Notes: generated from the letters alone by a model not told the origin. A stretch of 64,000 bases of DNA from Hyphomonadaceae bacterium (GCA_019636095.1 JAHBYF010000004.1:1-64000); one strand, 5' to 3'. Positions 34,491 to 42,856 are shown, counted from the first letter of the stretch. Program-made: numbers and translations.

Positions 34491-35804
34491 ATGAGCGAAG
34501 TTCACACGCATACGATCGAGCTCTTGCTGAAGAGCATCAGCACAGCCGTTGGAGACGACGGCCTGCGGCACGACTTCTTTTTCTTCCAGCCCGGTACGCC
34601 AAAAATTGGGCTTGGACATGCGGGCGTTGAGATCTTCCATAGCAAGAAACGCCTGACGCTCGCGGCGCTCTATGTCCGGCGGCACGGGCCCGCATATCTC
34701 CGGGCCATGGCGATCAGCGACATCAACAGATTGCTGACGTCGTTCGTCTCGGACAATTATTGGTACATCGCCGAGGACACGTTTGGGAACGGGTCCGCCG
34801 CCAGCTTCGAAACGCTTGTCTCGACGGGCACGAAGGCCAAACTCGCAACGTTGCTGGAGACTTCGTCCATCTTCGTTCCAACAAACGAGCTCTTGTTGTT
34901 TCCGCTCGTGCCGGTGGTCGTGGAAGCTGATTTCAGCTCGCCGGCGTTCTTCTTCCGGAAGCCGGAGACCTTGGCCAATGAAGTTGGACCACCGTTGACC
35001 GGTCTCATCGATGGCGCCTTCTTCCCACCGTACAAAGACACAAAGGCCAAGCGACAAATCGCTGAATCTTGGCTCGGCGTTCGCGCGCCCATTGAGCAGG
35101 CCGCCAAGAAGACGCGCGCTGCAGTCCTTGGCGCTGCGGCGCTCACGCTCACAGAAAACTATCGCTACATGTTCTCAGGCCGAGAGATGTTTGGCGGCAT
35201 AGCGACAATCAAAAGTACTTACGGTTTTCAATTCGGCCGCGCGCATACGCCGCCTGTGATGCATGACTTGCGTATTCGTGATCTCGATCACGCCTGGCTC
35301 TCAACGCTAGCCCAAAAAGTCTCGTCGGATGATCCGGTCGACCAACGTCATCTGCGCGCGCTTGAGTATTTCTATCGCGCCTGGCCGCTATCCCCGCCCG
35401 AGCGCTATCCTCTCCACTGCATGGCCTTGGAGGCCATCTATAGCCAAAAGGGCAAGACCACGCAGTCGGTGAAGGACGGCGTGCGCGCCACGCTTGGCGC
35501 GCATATTCCTGCTGACCGCATCGGCGACCTATTGAAGGTGCGGGGCGCTGTCATTCACGGTCAGGCGCCCGATGTCTACGATGCGGAAGAGTATGACGCC
35601 TATTACAACACGTACTCTGCCGACCCGGTGCGTGACCTCGCTGCGCTCACGGCCGCTGCGCTACGCCAACATCTTTTCGGCGCGACGATGATCGATCAAG
35701 TCGAGCCGCATCTTGATATTGTTGCCAAGGCGACGGCACAGGGAAAATTGCCGAAAAAGCTCGGCGATCCGCACAGCATCCTTGCGATGCCGCCGACGCC
35801 CTAA
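34491..35804 (+). CDS. HEPN-like (Apea-type) protein of unknown function
   Basis: A 437-aa soluble protein. The C-terminal half ends in a helical region with ALEAIYSQKGKTTQSVKDGVRATLGAH followed by LLKVRGAVIHGQAPDVYD, the R-x4-H motif (about Arg350/His355) of Apea-like HEPN domains, which are ribonucleases or related nucleotide-transfer folds. The N-terminal 200 residues are beta-rich and not recognised. It is transcribed divergently from the large nuclease-NTPase gene, with 146 bp between the starts, and is the first of three successive HEPN-like genes. RNA cleavage is only suggested by the motif. Confidence 0.6.
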   Translation: MSEVHTHTIELLLKSISTAVGDDGLRHDFFFFQPGTPKIGLGHAGVEIFHSKKRLTLAALYVRRHGPAYLRAMAISDINRLLTSFVSDNYWYIAEDTFGNGSAASFETLVSTGTKAKLATLLETSSIFVPTNELLLFPLVPVVVEADFSSPAFFFRKPETLANEVGPPLTGLIDGAFFPPYKDTKAKRQIAESWLGVRAPIEQAAKKTRAAVLGAAALTLTENYRYMFSGREMFGGIATIKSTYGFQFGRAHTPPVMHDLRIRDLDHAWLSTLAQKVSSDDPVDQRHLRALEYFYRAWPLSPPERYPLHCMALEAIYSQKGKTTQSVKDGVRATLGAHIPADRIGDLLKVRGAVIHGQAPDVYDAEEYDAYYNTYSADPVRDLAALTAAALRQHLFGATMIDQVEPHLDIVAKATAQGKLPKKLGDPHSILAMPPTP

Positions 35805-35864
35805 GTTTCGCAAGGCGAAGCAGGAATTCTCTTTCTGTTGCGCTGGCTGTGCTAATTTCCGGCC

Positions 35865-36704
35865 ATGTCAATCGAGACCAAAGGCTTTCTGTCATGCAAG
35901 CTCAAGCGCTACATCAGGCGCTTCCGCAGAGAACACTCTGAGGCGTTTGCGCTTGCCCGTGGGCTGAGTGAAACCGCGCAGCGGCTGATCCTCAGCGTCA
36001 GTTTTCCCTCTTCCGACGCTGACGCCGATGCAAAGGCCCTGACGGCTCTTTTTCTGCCTCGCGCAACCTCGACTTTTCAGGGCGTCATCCTGCTGTCTGA
36101 GCGAGGCATGGTGGTCGAGGCGCGAACGCTTTCGCGCGCGTGCTTCGAGAACGCCGCCGCCTTGTCCGCAGCCGCGCACCTCAAGGACGCCATCTTCCAG
36201 AAACTCATCGCCGCCGCTGAATACGAAAAGATCAAACTGATCCAAGATCTGCTGGCGCCCGCCGCTGCTCAGTATCTCGACGAAGCGCAACGCATTGAGC
36301 TCAATGCCAAGCTCGCCGAATTGACGGCCAAGAAACCCGCCAAATATTCGGTGTTCGATATGGCGCGGGATGGAACGATCGTGAATTTGTATATGCTCTA
36401 TCGCCGTCTTTCGGCCGACGCCGCCCATCCAGGCATCGACGCGCTGGAGCGATATTTCGATCCCGCGGTCCGTAAAGGGACCCGCACTATCAAGTGGGGG
36501 CCGGCTGAATCCGGCGGCGAACTCGCCGATACCCTGCTCGGCGCTTGCGCGTTTTTTCTCGCTGCCCTGACGGCGGCCAATGACGTTGTCGGCACCGTTC
36601 AGCTGGGCGATGAAATCGGCGCACACTTTGAGGAATACAAACGGTTGCTCGCGAACGAAGAGGCGCAGGATGACCTGCGCGCGCTCGGCGCCACCCAAAC
36701 ATAA
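35865..36704 (+). CDS. DUF5677-like (HEPN-related) protein
   Basis: A 279-aa helical protein. The pattern GVILLSERGMVVEARTLSRACFENAAALS resembles the first conserved helices of DUF5677, and YRRLSADAAHPGIDAL corresponds to its conserved Y-x-x-L-S-x-x-x-HP motif, which also fits the Rx4-6H spacing of HEPN domains. DUF5677 proteins occur in mobile-element cargo but their function is not established. It starts 60 nt after the preceding HEPN-type gene and ends 13 nt before the next, so the three probably form an operon. Confidence 0.6.
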   Translation: MSIETKGFLSCKLKRYIRRFRREHSEAFALARGLSETAQRLILSVSFPSSDADADAKALTALFLPRATSTFQGVILLSERGMVVEARTLSRACFENAAALSAAAHLKDAIFQKLIAAAEYEKIKLIQDLLAPAAAQYLDEAQRIELNAKLAELTAKKPAKYSVFDMARDGTIVNLYMLYRRLSADAAHPGIDALERYFDPAVRKGTRTIKWGPAESGGELADTLLGACAFFLAALTAANDVVGTVQLGDEIGAHFEEYKRLLANEEAQDDLRALGATQT

Positions 36705-36717
36705 GGCGAGTCCACCA

Positions 36718-37254
36718 ATGGTCAGGCCGTTCGAGAAGATACTTGAACCCGATGAGCGTTTCGGCGGATTCGTCCGGCATTCGGATCTTCAACCGATGAC
36801 GCTGAGGGATCACTACGACAGCATGGCGGAGCTTGCGTTGCAGGCCGCCGTCCCCACGAAAATTACGACGGCGTTTGATCGGGCGCGCGCGGCGTATCTT
36901 TATGCGTGGTTCTCGTACGAACTCACGACGCTCGCACAGTCGCAAGCGTGCGCGTCACTCGAGATGGCGTTGCGGGACCATCTTGGCGCCCGTTACCCCA
37001 CCCATTCTTTCAAGAACTTGAACACCTGTCTCGAAAAGACAATCGCCGATGGCGACTTCGACGATTTTCGCTTGCGGCCAGGGCACCATACGTACTCGCC
37101 TGACGACCTAAGGGCGCTGCGCGAGTTGCTCGTTTACGTCCGCAATGATGTCGCGCACGGCACTGAGATGGTGGTGATGCCTTCGCATGCCCTTGTCGTG
37201 ATGGAACCATGCGCCCGCATGATTGATCGGATCTATGGCGTGCGAATGCCATAG
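36718..37254 (+). CDS. HEPN-like (Abi-related) protein of unknown function
   Basis: A 178-aa helical protein. The segment ALRELLVYVRNDVAHGTEM carries the R-x4-H motif (Arg142 to His147) within the classic helical context of HEPN proteins, similar to abortive-infection-type proteins, and the N-terminal half (AYLYAWFSYELTTLAQSQACASLEMALRDHLG) has a matching pair of helices. ATG 36718 is 13 nt after the previous gene and follows AAGGCGAG. The last of three HEPN-like genes in a row. Toxin or RNase activity is possible but unproven. Confidence 0.6.
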   Translation: MVRPFEKILEPDERFGGFVRHSDLQPMTLRDHYDSMAELALQAAVPTKITTAFDRARAAYLYAWFSYELTTLAQSQACASLEMALRDHLGARYPTHSFKNLNTCLEKTIADGDFDDFRLRPGHHTYSPDDLRALRELLVYVRNDVAHGTEMVVMPSHALVVMEPCARMIDRIYGVRMP

Positions 37255-37283
37255 GAACTCATCCAAGACCGTTGCCATGCTCT

Positions 37284-37982
37284 CTACTTGATGTAGCCCC
37301 CGACATATTGGCCGGCTTCGTCGTCCGGCACGATCTCAAGCACGTCTTTCAGCAGCACCCTCGCCTGGATGGCTTCAATCTCCGCAGGCGGCGCATTGAG
37401 CCAGCGCTCGCATTCGGCCTCGTCTGTTAAGATCACCGGCATCGCCTTGGCGTGAACGGGACGGACGAGATCGTTGGCTTCGGTGGTCAGGAAGCTGAAG
37501 AGGACGTGGTCGCCTTCGTTCGGTTCTTTCTTGGAGCCATAGTCACCGCTCCACGTATTGTAGAGGCCGGCGAAGAACAGGACGCCACGATCCGGTGGCG
37601 CGAACCAACGGATTTGTTTCTTACCTTTCGGCGAAGCGTCTTCGTACTCGCTGAACGCTGTGAACGGCACGAGACAGCGATGCTCGACGCCGAGCACCGG
37701 ACGCCAATGCGCACTCTTGATGTTGCGGATGTTGGTGACTGGCGCGCCGCCGAATTGCGGCGGACCAGGCAAGCCCCAGCGCATGGTTTGCCATTCGCGT
37801 TCGTCCGTGCGTTTGCCGCCAATCCATCTGTTGCGGATGATCGGGGCTTGGCTCTTTGGGAAAACCTCCAAGACAGCGTTGCCGAGGATCGGATTGATCC
37901 GGGTCTCCGACCATTCTTCGTGGCCGTAATATTCCTTCTCCATGCCGGCTTTACGGATGTCGGAGGCGTATCTGTTGCACAT
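37284..37982 (-). CDS. SOS response-associated peptidase (SRAP/YedK family)
   Basis: A 232-aa SRAP protein that forms a covalent thiazolidine with abasic sites in single-stranded DNA through Cys2. The N-terminus is MCNRYASDI (catalytic Cys2 after Met removal), with the conserved NIRNIKSAHWRP, CLVPFTAFSEYE (Glu) and RPVHAKAMPVIL (His) motifs. It ends GGYIK. SRAP genes on mobile elements probably protect ssDNA during conjugation or repair; that is inferred. Its start lies 20 bp left of a hairpin repeat copy. Confidence 0.9.
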   Translation of the reverse strand: MCNRYASDIRKAGMEKEYYGHEEWSETRINPILGNAVLEVFPKSQAPIIRNRWIGGKRTDEREWQTMRWGLPGPPQFGGAPVTNIRNIKSAHWRPVLGVEHRCLVPFTAFSEYEDASPKGKKQIRWFAPPDRGVLFFAGLYNTWSGDYGSKKEPNEGDHVLFSFLTTEANDLVRPVHAKAMPVILTDEAECERWLNAPPAEIEAIQARVLLKDVLEIVPDDEAGQYVGGYIK

Positions 37983-38001
37983 GCGGAGAACTTAGAGCGC
38001 T

Positions 38002-38095
38002 GGGCGTCGCCTCGCTAGCACGAGGCGGGGCTCTCGTCGCTCGGGCGACCGAGCCGCTGTGCGTCTCGGCCCTGGCGGGCTTCGATCCCGGACGC
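38002..38095 (+). repeat. Hairpin-rich interspersed repeat, copy A
   Basis: Starts GGGCGTCGCC, then hairpin CCTCG/CGAGG, then GGGGCTCTCG with an inner stem and CGAGCCGC, then GCGTCTCGGCCCTGGCGGGCTTCGATCCC and final GACGC. Copies B and C (44753-44863 and 47552-47640) share the same order of blocks with variable loop sequences, including GCGTC at the beginning and GACGC at the end, which are reverse complements. It lies upstream of the SRAP gene start. Confidence 0.65.
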
Positions 38096-38237
38096 GCCAC
38101 CTCTTGATGGTCCCAATTGCGCTTCCTATCCTCTTCTCTGCGCTTGTGAGCATAACGGCGACGCCCGGCGCTTCGATCGATCAGTCGCCCAATTAAGAAC
38201 CCAGCGTCGGCATGGCCCCCGATTAGGCTGATGAGGA

Positions 38238-38558
38238 ATGAGGGCCCCAATCGAAGTGAGCTATCACATGTCTACATCAATGATCACGGCGCTGCCGCCG
38301 AGCGGCGTGGACCGCATTGCATTTATCCAGTGCGCCAATGCGACGTTCGAATCCGTGCTTCTGCGCATGGAGCCGGCAAATGAAATAGCGATACGCAAGC
38401 TTTGGAATGTCGAGCACTATGTCGACTCGTTTCTGCGAGACGACATGCTGCCAATGGAGCGCGGCGAAGCTTTGGGACTTATCGAGGCCTTTCTCGTCCA
38501 TCATGTCCTCGATCTTATCGAGACTGCGGACGACATAGGCAGCTCCCCCATCCACTAA
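38238..38558 (+). CDS. Hypothetical protein
   Basis: A 106-aa protein with a helical, acidic second half (ALGLIEAFLVHHVLDLIETADD) and no recognised family. ATG 38238 gives 106 aa and ATG 38268 gives 96 aa; neither has a convincing ribosome binding site. The codon bias has a G/C-rich third position as in neighbouring genes. An opposite-strand frame (38277-38597) of similar length overlaps it, so this call is uncertain. Confidence 0.45.
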   Translation: MRAPIEVSYHMSTSMITALPPSGVDRIAFIQCANATFESVLLRMEPANEIAIRKLWNVEHYVDSFLRDDMLPMERGEALGLIEAFLVHHVLDLIETADDIGSSPIH

Positions 38559-38575
38559 GGCGTTGGCGGCCGGAC

Positions 38576-39421
38576 TCAACTGAATGACGCCCTCCACGCT
38601 TCTGCGCGGAGATGAACGGCTTGAGCGAGCGGCGGCTCTATCGTGAAGATGCGCGGCGATTGCGCAAAGAAGTGCACACGATAGAGCCGCCAGTGCTCGG
38701 CCTTTTGTTCGGACACTTCGTGTTCTGTTCTGGTCAAAAAGAACGGGGTCTTCGCCGCCCCGTTGGTGGTCTTGACTTCGATCAGCCGTTCGCGTCCGTC
38801 AGGTTCGAACGATAGAATGTCGTAGCCTGCGCCATCGCCGTCTTCATGCGAGACCCAACGGATATTGCGGGCCAGATCTTGGCGCATGGCGCGCTCCAGG
38901 CGGTTGCGTTCGACGCCGAGCACAAACGCCTCGCCTGCCTTACCAAGCGAGCGATTGCGGAAGTCGCGCTCCACGGGATCGAACTTGCGCACCAGGCGCT
39001 CCAGCCGCGGCGGACGTTCAATCGCGGCCTCCATCGGAGGCGCTGGCACGAAGATGTCGATGTTGGTTTTGGCGACTTCGATTGGCGGCGCGGTGGGCTC
39101 AAGCGCCGGCTGTCCCAGCCAGTTCGTGCGCGTCAGGTAGCGGTCGATCGCGTCGAAGATGGCGTTCTGATAATTGCGCTTGGGCTTGTAGCCGTTGATC
39201 CACGGAAGCCCGAGCTCTTCCATCACCGCTGAAATGTTCTGGTGCTTGAATTCCACCGATCGATGGGTCCTACCGATCTCGGCCATCAACGCCGCGCTAT
39301 GATGGGACTTCACGTACGATTGGCCGGAGAGCTCGGCCGTCAACATTGCGAAATAGTCCGCGACGATGGCGTCGAGTTCGTTGTCATTCCACGGCTGGCC
39401 GATCTTGTCTTCGTCGGCCAC
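38576..39421 (-). CDS. DUF3883 domain-containing protein with unknown N-terminal domain
   Basis: A 281-aa protein. The C-terminal 140 residues match the DUF3883 pattern: GKAGEAFVLGVERNRLE, then HEDGDGAGYDILSFEPDGRERLIEVKTTNG (Gly-Tyr-Asp-Ile and Ile-Glu-Val-Lys), a fold considered related to PD-(D/E)XK nucleases; the ExK here is E-V-K. The N-terminal domain (WNDNELDAIVADYFAMLTAEL) has an aromatic helical repeat shared with similar proteins that I do not recognise more precisely. The enzyme may act on DNA, by analogy only. It precedes a 59-aa membrane protein by sequence order on the same strand. Confidence 0.72.
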   Translation of the reverse strand: MADEDKIGQPWNDNELDAIVADYFAMLTAELSGQSYVKSHHSAALMAEIGRTHRSVEFKHQNISAVMEELGLPWINGYKPKRNYQNAIFDAIDRYLTRTNWLGQPALEPTAPPIEVAKTNIDIFVPAPPMEAAIERPPRLERLVRKFDPVERDFRNRSLGKAGEAFVLGVERNRLERAMRQDLARNIRWVSHEDGDGAGYDILSFEPDGRERLIEVKTTNGAAKTPFFLTRTEHEVSEQKAEHWRLYRVHFFAQSPRIFTIEPPLAQAVHLRAEAWRASFS

Positions 39422-39430
39422 GATCGCGTC

Positions 39431-39610
39431 TCAGCCTAACAAAGCGACGAAGGCGGTCTTCAGAACCGTCCAGATCCAATAGAGATAGAGAGCAAGCAGC
39501 GGTCCAAAGACGGCGATGCGCATCGCCCAATCGACAAAGTCGATGGGTTCATCCTGGAACGGCGCGGGTTCGTGATCCGGGTCAGATTGGCGTGAGGCGT
39601 CGAAGGCCAT
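39431..39610 (-). CDS. Small membrane protein, 59 aa
   Basis: An open frame below usual size cut-offs encodes 59 residues: a charged N-terminal half rich in Asp, Glu and Pro, then a single hydrophobic helix (MRIAVFGPLLALYLYWIWTV) ending LKTAFVALLG. Stop at 39431 lies 9 bp before the start of the DUF3883 gene on the same strand, so it is likely the first gene of a two-gene unit. No family is recognised. Confidence 0.55.
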   Translation of the reverse strand: MAFDASRQSDPDHEPAPFQDEPIDFVDWAMRIAVFGPLLALYLYWIWTVLKTAFVALLG

Positions 39611-39662
39611 GAAGGGACGCTAGCCCATGCCGGGCACTTGAGCCAGGCGCTGAAACCCGGCG

Positions 39663-40772
39663 TCAGCTCACCGGCGTTCTCGTGGCGGGCACGTCGCCGG
39701 GATCAAGCGCTACCGGACACGCAGGCGAGGTGATGAGGCACGCCACCGTGATGTCTGATCGGGATAAGCGGATGCGAACGTGTCCTTGGTTATAGGTCGA
39801 TATGAGCTGGGCCGGCGTTGAGATGGTGCGCAGCACGTCCTCGCGCACTCCGCATCTGATTTGTGTCTCACGGCCCTGCGCAACCAGGTGCTGCGTCCGC
39901 TCGATCATGGAGCAACGCGGATGCGCGTGCCGATAGGTCGGTTCGGCGCTGAAGATGAGATAGCGTGGCTCCCAGAACGCAAAGAAGGCTTCGTCGTTGC
40001 TGCCCTCTTCGTCGGAGCCGTGATGAGAGGAAATGACCGCTGTCGTTTGGTTCTCAAACCTATTAGCGCGCCGGGCAGTGGCGACAGCGGCGGTTTCGTT
40101 TTCGATCTCCGCGTCGCCTGGGAGAATGAGGGTCGTCGACCCCCACGAAATGGCGATCACAAGGCTGTCGCCGTTCTCGCTCGTGTGTCCGCTCGCGTTC
40201 GCCGATAGTACGTCCACCGTCGCGCTGCCGCATGAGAGCGGTGCGTAGTCCAATTGGCTTGATTGGGCACTGAAGACCTGAAGTTGGTTGGTGCTGCCAA
40301 ACCAATTCAGAAACCGCCTGTTGGTGTAGTCGCTACGACGGCCGCCCGCCGTGGCGCTCTCCACTCTCGCGCGTTCGATGCCCGGAAGGACGTCATAGTG
40401 ATCGGCATGCGGGTGGGAAATCGCGAGTGCGATTGATCCGGCGGCTTCTGCGCCTTGATCGATCCAATCAGTGATCTGCCTGCTCGTGCTGCGCCCAAGT
40501 TTGTCTGAGCCACAATCAATCAGCAGCGGGCGGGCCTCGTCGGGGCAATCGACATAGACGCACAGTCCCTGACCGATATCGAGCACGTAAGCATCGAGGT
40601 AGGCATCGCGATCGACGCGCTCGCTCATGGTTGCGAGACTTTGATCTCTGCTCCAGGGGATGGCGCTCTGCGCTTCCGGCTGTGACGTCGTCGGCATTGG
40701 AGCAGGCGACGTCGCACATCCGCTTGCGAGCAGCGCAAACAATGCAGCGCTGAGTGAGATGCGTGGTTTCAT
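39663..40772 (-). CDS. Metallo-beta-lactamase-fold lipoprotein (ComEC-like hydrolase domain)
   Basis: A 369-aa protein. The lipoprotein signal (SLSAALFALLASGC) is followed by an MBL hydrolase domain with the metal-binding SHPHADHYD, LLIDCGSD, GDSLVIAISWG, LILPGDAEIEN and SSHHGSDEE. This order is that of the stand-alone MBL domain related to ComEC/Rec2. Substrate may be nucleic acid or another phosphoester; the family is known for DNA processing. ATG 40772 follows GGAGGGG. No ComEC membrane partner is near. Located on the element between small unknown genes. Confidence 0.82.
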   Translation of the reverse strand: MKPRISLSAALFALLASGCATSPAPMPTTSQPEAQSAIPWSRDQSLATMSERVDRDAYLDAYVLDIGQGLCVYVDCPDEARPLLIDCGSDKLGRSTSRQITDWIDQGAEAAGSIALAISHPHADHYDVLPGIERARVESATAGGRRSDYTNRRFLNWFGSTNQLQVFSAQSSQLDYAPLSCGSATVDVLSANASGHTSENGDSLVIAISWGSTTLILPGDAEIENETAAVATARRANRFENQTTAVISSHHGSDEEGSNDEAFFAFWEPRYLIFSAEPTYRHAHPRCSMIERTQHLVAQGRETQIRCGVREDVLRTISTPAQLISTYNQGHVRIRLSRSDITVACLITSPACPVALDPGDVPATRTPVS

Positions 40773-41016
40773 CAATCGCCCCTCCACACGCGCCGTGCGC
40801 GAGCCATTCGCGCCGCAGAACCCGCTCTGCAGTTTTGAGTCTTCATCCCGCGGCACGCCACCCAACATGATACTCGTAGGTGGAGGAACTGCGTGATTAC
40901 CGCATAGCAACACTGGCGCGGTGCGATGTTCAATCGCTACCGCCTTCCGCACCCAACGCGGACCCCTCGTTTTCGGCAAACGTTTCGCATCTGGCGGCGC
41001 CTTGAAGGAGTGCCCA

Positions 41017-41526
41017 ATGAGCACCCATGCCCAATTCCGACAGTTCCGTGACAATGGTCGCGGACAGATTTTTACGCGCCCTTTACCGGCTCAGCCCAGC
41101 GACGATGCGATGGGCAAAAGGCGCAACAAACACGGTGGTCAAACGGCTGAGACGGCGCTAGGGAACGCGCGTTCAGAATTTCGGGGACGACCAATTTTGC
41201 AAGTCGTATCGACCGGCGACGCCGACATTTTGTCGTCGTCGGTGGCCTTCGATCGCAGCGAGAAAGCGCGATCTCGGCCTTTGCGCTTCTTCGTTCGGCA
41301 TGACGCTGACGCGATGCGCGTTTGCCGCATCAGCGGCATTTTCGAAGCCGAGCCTGAAGTCGACCACATCGTGATCGGCATGATCCGCAACGGCTATCAG
41401 AGCGCTGGCGATCTGCATGGCGCTGCTGTCGCCGACGTGTTCGCCGACGTCGACGCCACCCTCTCCGATCAGCGTGCGGTCATCGAGGCGCTGAAGGGCA
41501 ATCTCGGCCTGACCGTCGCCTATTAG
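41017..41526 (+). CDS. Hypothetical protein
   Basis: A 169-aa protein starting at ATG 41017 with AAGGAG upstream; the frame opens at 40921. A central stretch RPLRFFVRHDADAMRVCRISGIFEAEPEVDHIVIGMI reads like an alpha/beta domain; no motif is recognised. The 3' end overlaps the convergent gene by 4 bp. The 244-bp region on its left is shared with the divergent MBL lipoprotein gene and probably holds both promoters. Confidence 0.55.
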   Translation: MSTHAQFRQFRDNGRGQIFTRPLPAQPSDDAMGKRRNKHGGQTAETALGNARSEFRGRPILQVVSTGDADILSSSVAFDRSEKARSRPLRFFVRHDADAMRVCRISGIFEAEPEVDHIVIGMIRNGYQSAGDLHGAAVADVFADVDATLSDQRAVIEALKGNLGLTVAY

Positions 41527-42254
41527 TCGTCGCGGCCGGCGAGATATTGCTTCACTGAGGGATATTTCCGGTCGCGGCTAAGGTAGAGCGGCTCGGTTTG
41601 GATCGCTTTTGGGTTTTTGCCTGCCGAGCATTCCACGGCGACCTCAAAACCCTCGTTTTCCAGCCAATCCTTGATGATTTCCGCCGTTCGCCAAGTCATC
41701 CGCTGACCGCCGTCGAGCGCGGCCTTGATCACTTTGTCGTCCGCGTGGCCGAGCAACTTCACGAGCTTTGCGATGCGGTCGGTGCCCTTCATCTCGCGAT
41801 CCCAGAACTTCTTGCCGACGTCGAGATGGTAGACGACAGGCACGATCTTCACGACCTCGAAGTAGTCCGCCGGCACCTCCACGTGCAGCACGCGCTCGAT
41901 AAATTCTGCGACGTACGCGATCGACATGAGCGCGCGGTCAAACGGCACGGGCTTGGATCTTTGCAGATGGTTGCTGATCTGCGTCTCGCCGAGCGGCTTC
42001 CAGGCCGAGCGCGCCGGATAGAACTGTTTCCACTTCCGCGGAATCTGATTGTCGAGCGACTCGATGATCACCCGCAGCGGCTGCACATACTGGCGGCCCT
42101 TTACGTTCGCGCGGGCGAGCGCGTCAGTGATCCCCGAAACCCGGAAGACGGGCACATTGTCGAGCCTCGCCACCCAATCGTCGAAAACGAAACTGTCGCC
42201 GCTGTGAACCAGCTCGAGTGGGTTGGACGGGAGGGTGAAAGACGGCTTGTACAT
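41523..42254 (-). CDS. Unknown protein downstream of a palindrome cluster
   Basis: A 243-aa soluble protein with no recognised family. It contains basic and helical stretches (GITDALARANVKGRQYVQPLR, NHLQRSKPVPFDRALMSIAYVAEFI, KLVKLLGHADDKVIKAALDGGQRMTWRTAEIIKDWLENEGF) that could suit a DNA-binding or replication-type protein. The start at 42254 faces the array of AGGCCT palindromes at 42290-42634, whose only downstream gene in this direction is this one. Whether it binds them is unknown. Confidence 0.55.
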   Translation of the reverse strand: MYKPSFTLPSNPLELVHSGDSFVFDDWVARLDNVPVFRVSGITDALARANVKGRQYVQPLRVIIESLDNQIPRKWKQFYPARSAWKPLGETQISNHLQRSKPVPFDRALMSIAYVAEFIERVLHVEVPADYFEVVKIVPVVYHLDVGKKFWDREMKGTDRIAKLVKLLGHADDKVIKAALDGGQRMTWRTAEIIKDWLENEGFEVAVECSAGKNPKAIQTEPLYLSRDRKYPSVKQYLAGRDD

Positions 42255-42289
42255 GCGGTTTTGGCCTTAAGGCTTCTCTTCCTCGCATT

Positions 42290-42634
42290 AGGCCTGTTTA
42301 GCCCAACGGAGGCCTATCAATGTCTCAATCGTAGCGAAGCGAATGAGCGCTAGGAAGCCCTGTTTAGGCCTGTCTTGTGAAGGTTTGTGACAGTCGCGGA
42401 ATTGACGCACTCGCACGCTAAACAATTGCAGGCGCGTCTGATTCCTTCGAGCCATGCACGCGCGCGCCGCGCCATTCGCACACTCGGCGCCGTAATCACC
42501 GTTTCGTGTGCGCTCTTCCGAAATTATTTCGTTGCCGAAGTCGATCGGGCGTTCAGGCCTAATGAGGCCTAGCCACAGCTTTCGATGCAGTTTTTGCGAG
42601 GCCTGTTGAGGCCTCCGTGCGCCTGTTGAGGCCA
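42290..42634. repeat. Cluster of AGGCCT palindromes in a 600-bp non-coding stretch
   Basis: Between the minus-strand gene starting at 42254 and the plus-strand gene starting at 42857 no coding region is supported. AGGCCT occurs at 42290, 42310, 42366, 42555, 42565, 42599 and 42609, with the variant AGGCCA at 42629. The context is often TNAGGCCTGTT. Two pairs are spaced exactly 10 bp apart (42555/42565; 42599/42609). A 6-bp site would be expected far less than once by chance here. This resembles a set of binding sites for a dimeric protein. Confidence 0.75.
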
Positions 42635-42697
42635 GCGTGCGCGCAGTTTTTCGAGCGCGTTCAGTGAGATGAGCTTGTCACATTGGAGATGTTGGTG

Positions 42698-42820
42698 TGG
42701 GGCTGCCCCGGCGTGCGGCGACAGCCCCACGGACCGAGGCGGATTGCTCCACCTGCAGGTCCTGGCAGACTGCATAGAGCGCGAAAGCCCCGCCGGGGCA
42801 AGCAAAACCGGCCCTTTCGC
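42698..42820 (+). promoter_or_regulatory. Structured 5' leader upstream of the M15-like peptidase gene
   Basis: Three inverted repeats occur before the gene start: GTGGGGCTG (42698-42706) pairs with CAGCCCCAC (42722-42730); GCCCC (42787-42791) pairs with GGGGC (42795-42799) around a 3-nt loop; and GCGAAAG (42781-42787) pairs with CTTTCGC (42814-42820). The last two share base 42787, so they would compete at that base rather than both form fully. The stretch could be an attenuator or a regulatory leader, or part of an oriT-like structure. Only the base pairing is seen. Confidence 0.4.
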
Positions 42821-42856
42821 CTGGAGCGTCCGTCTCAAAAGAGAAGGACGTTGCCA

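Noticed and set aside
38277..38597. Minus-strand open frame of 106 aa overlapping the plus-strand hypothetical gene
   Set aside because: Its C-terminus is a basic low-complexity tail and it overlaps the 3' end of the DUF3883 gene; the plus-strand frame has more protein-like composition. Not fully excluded.
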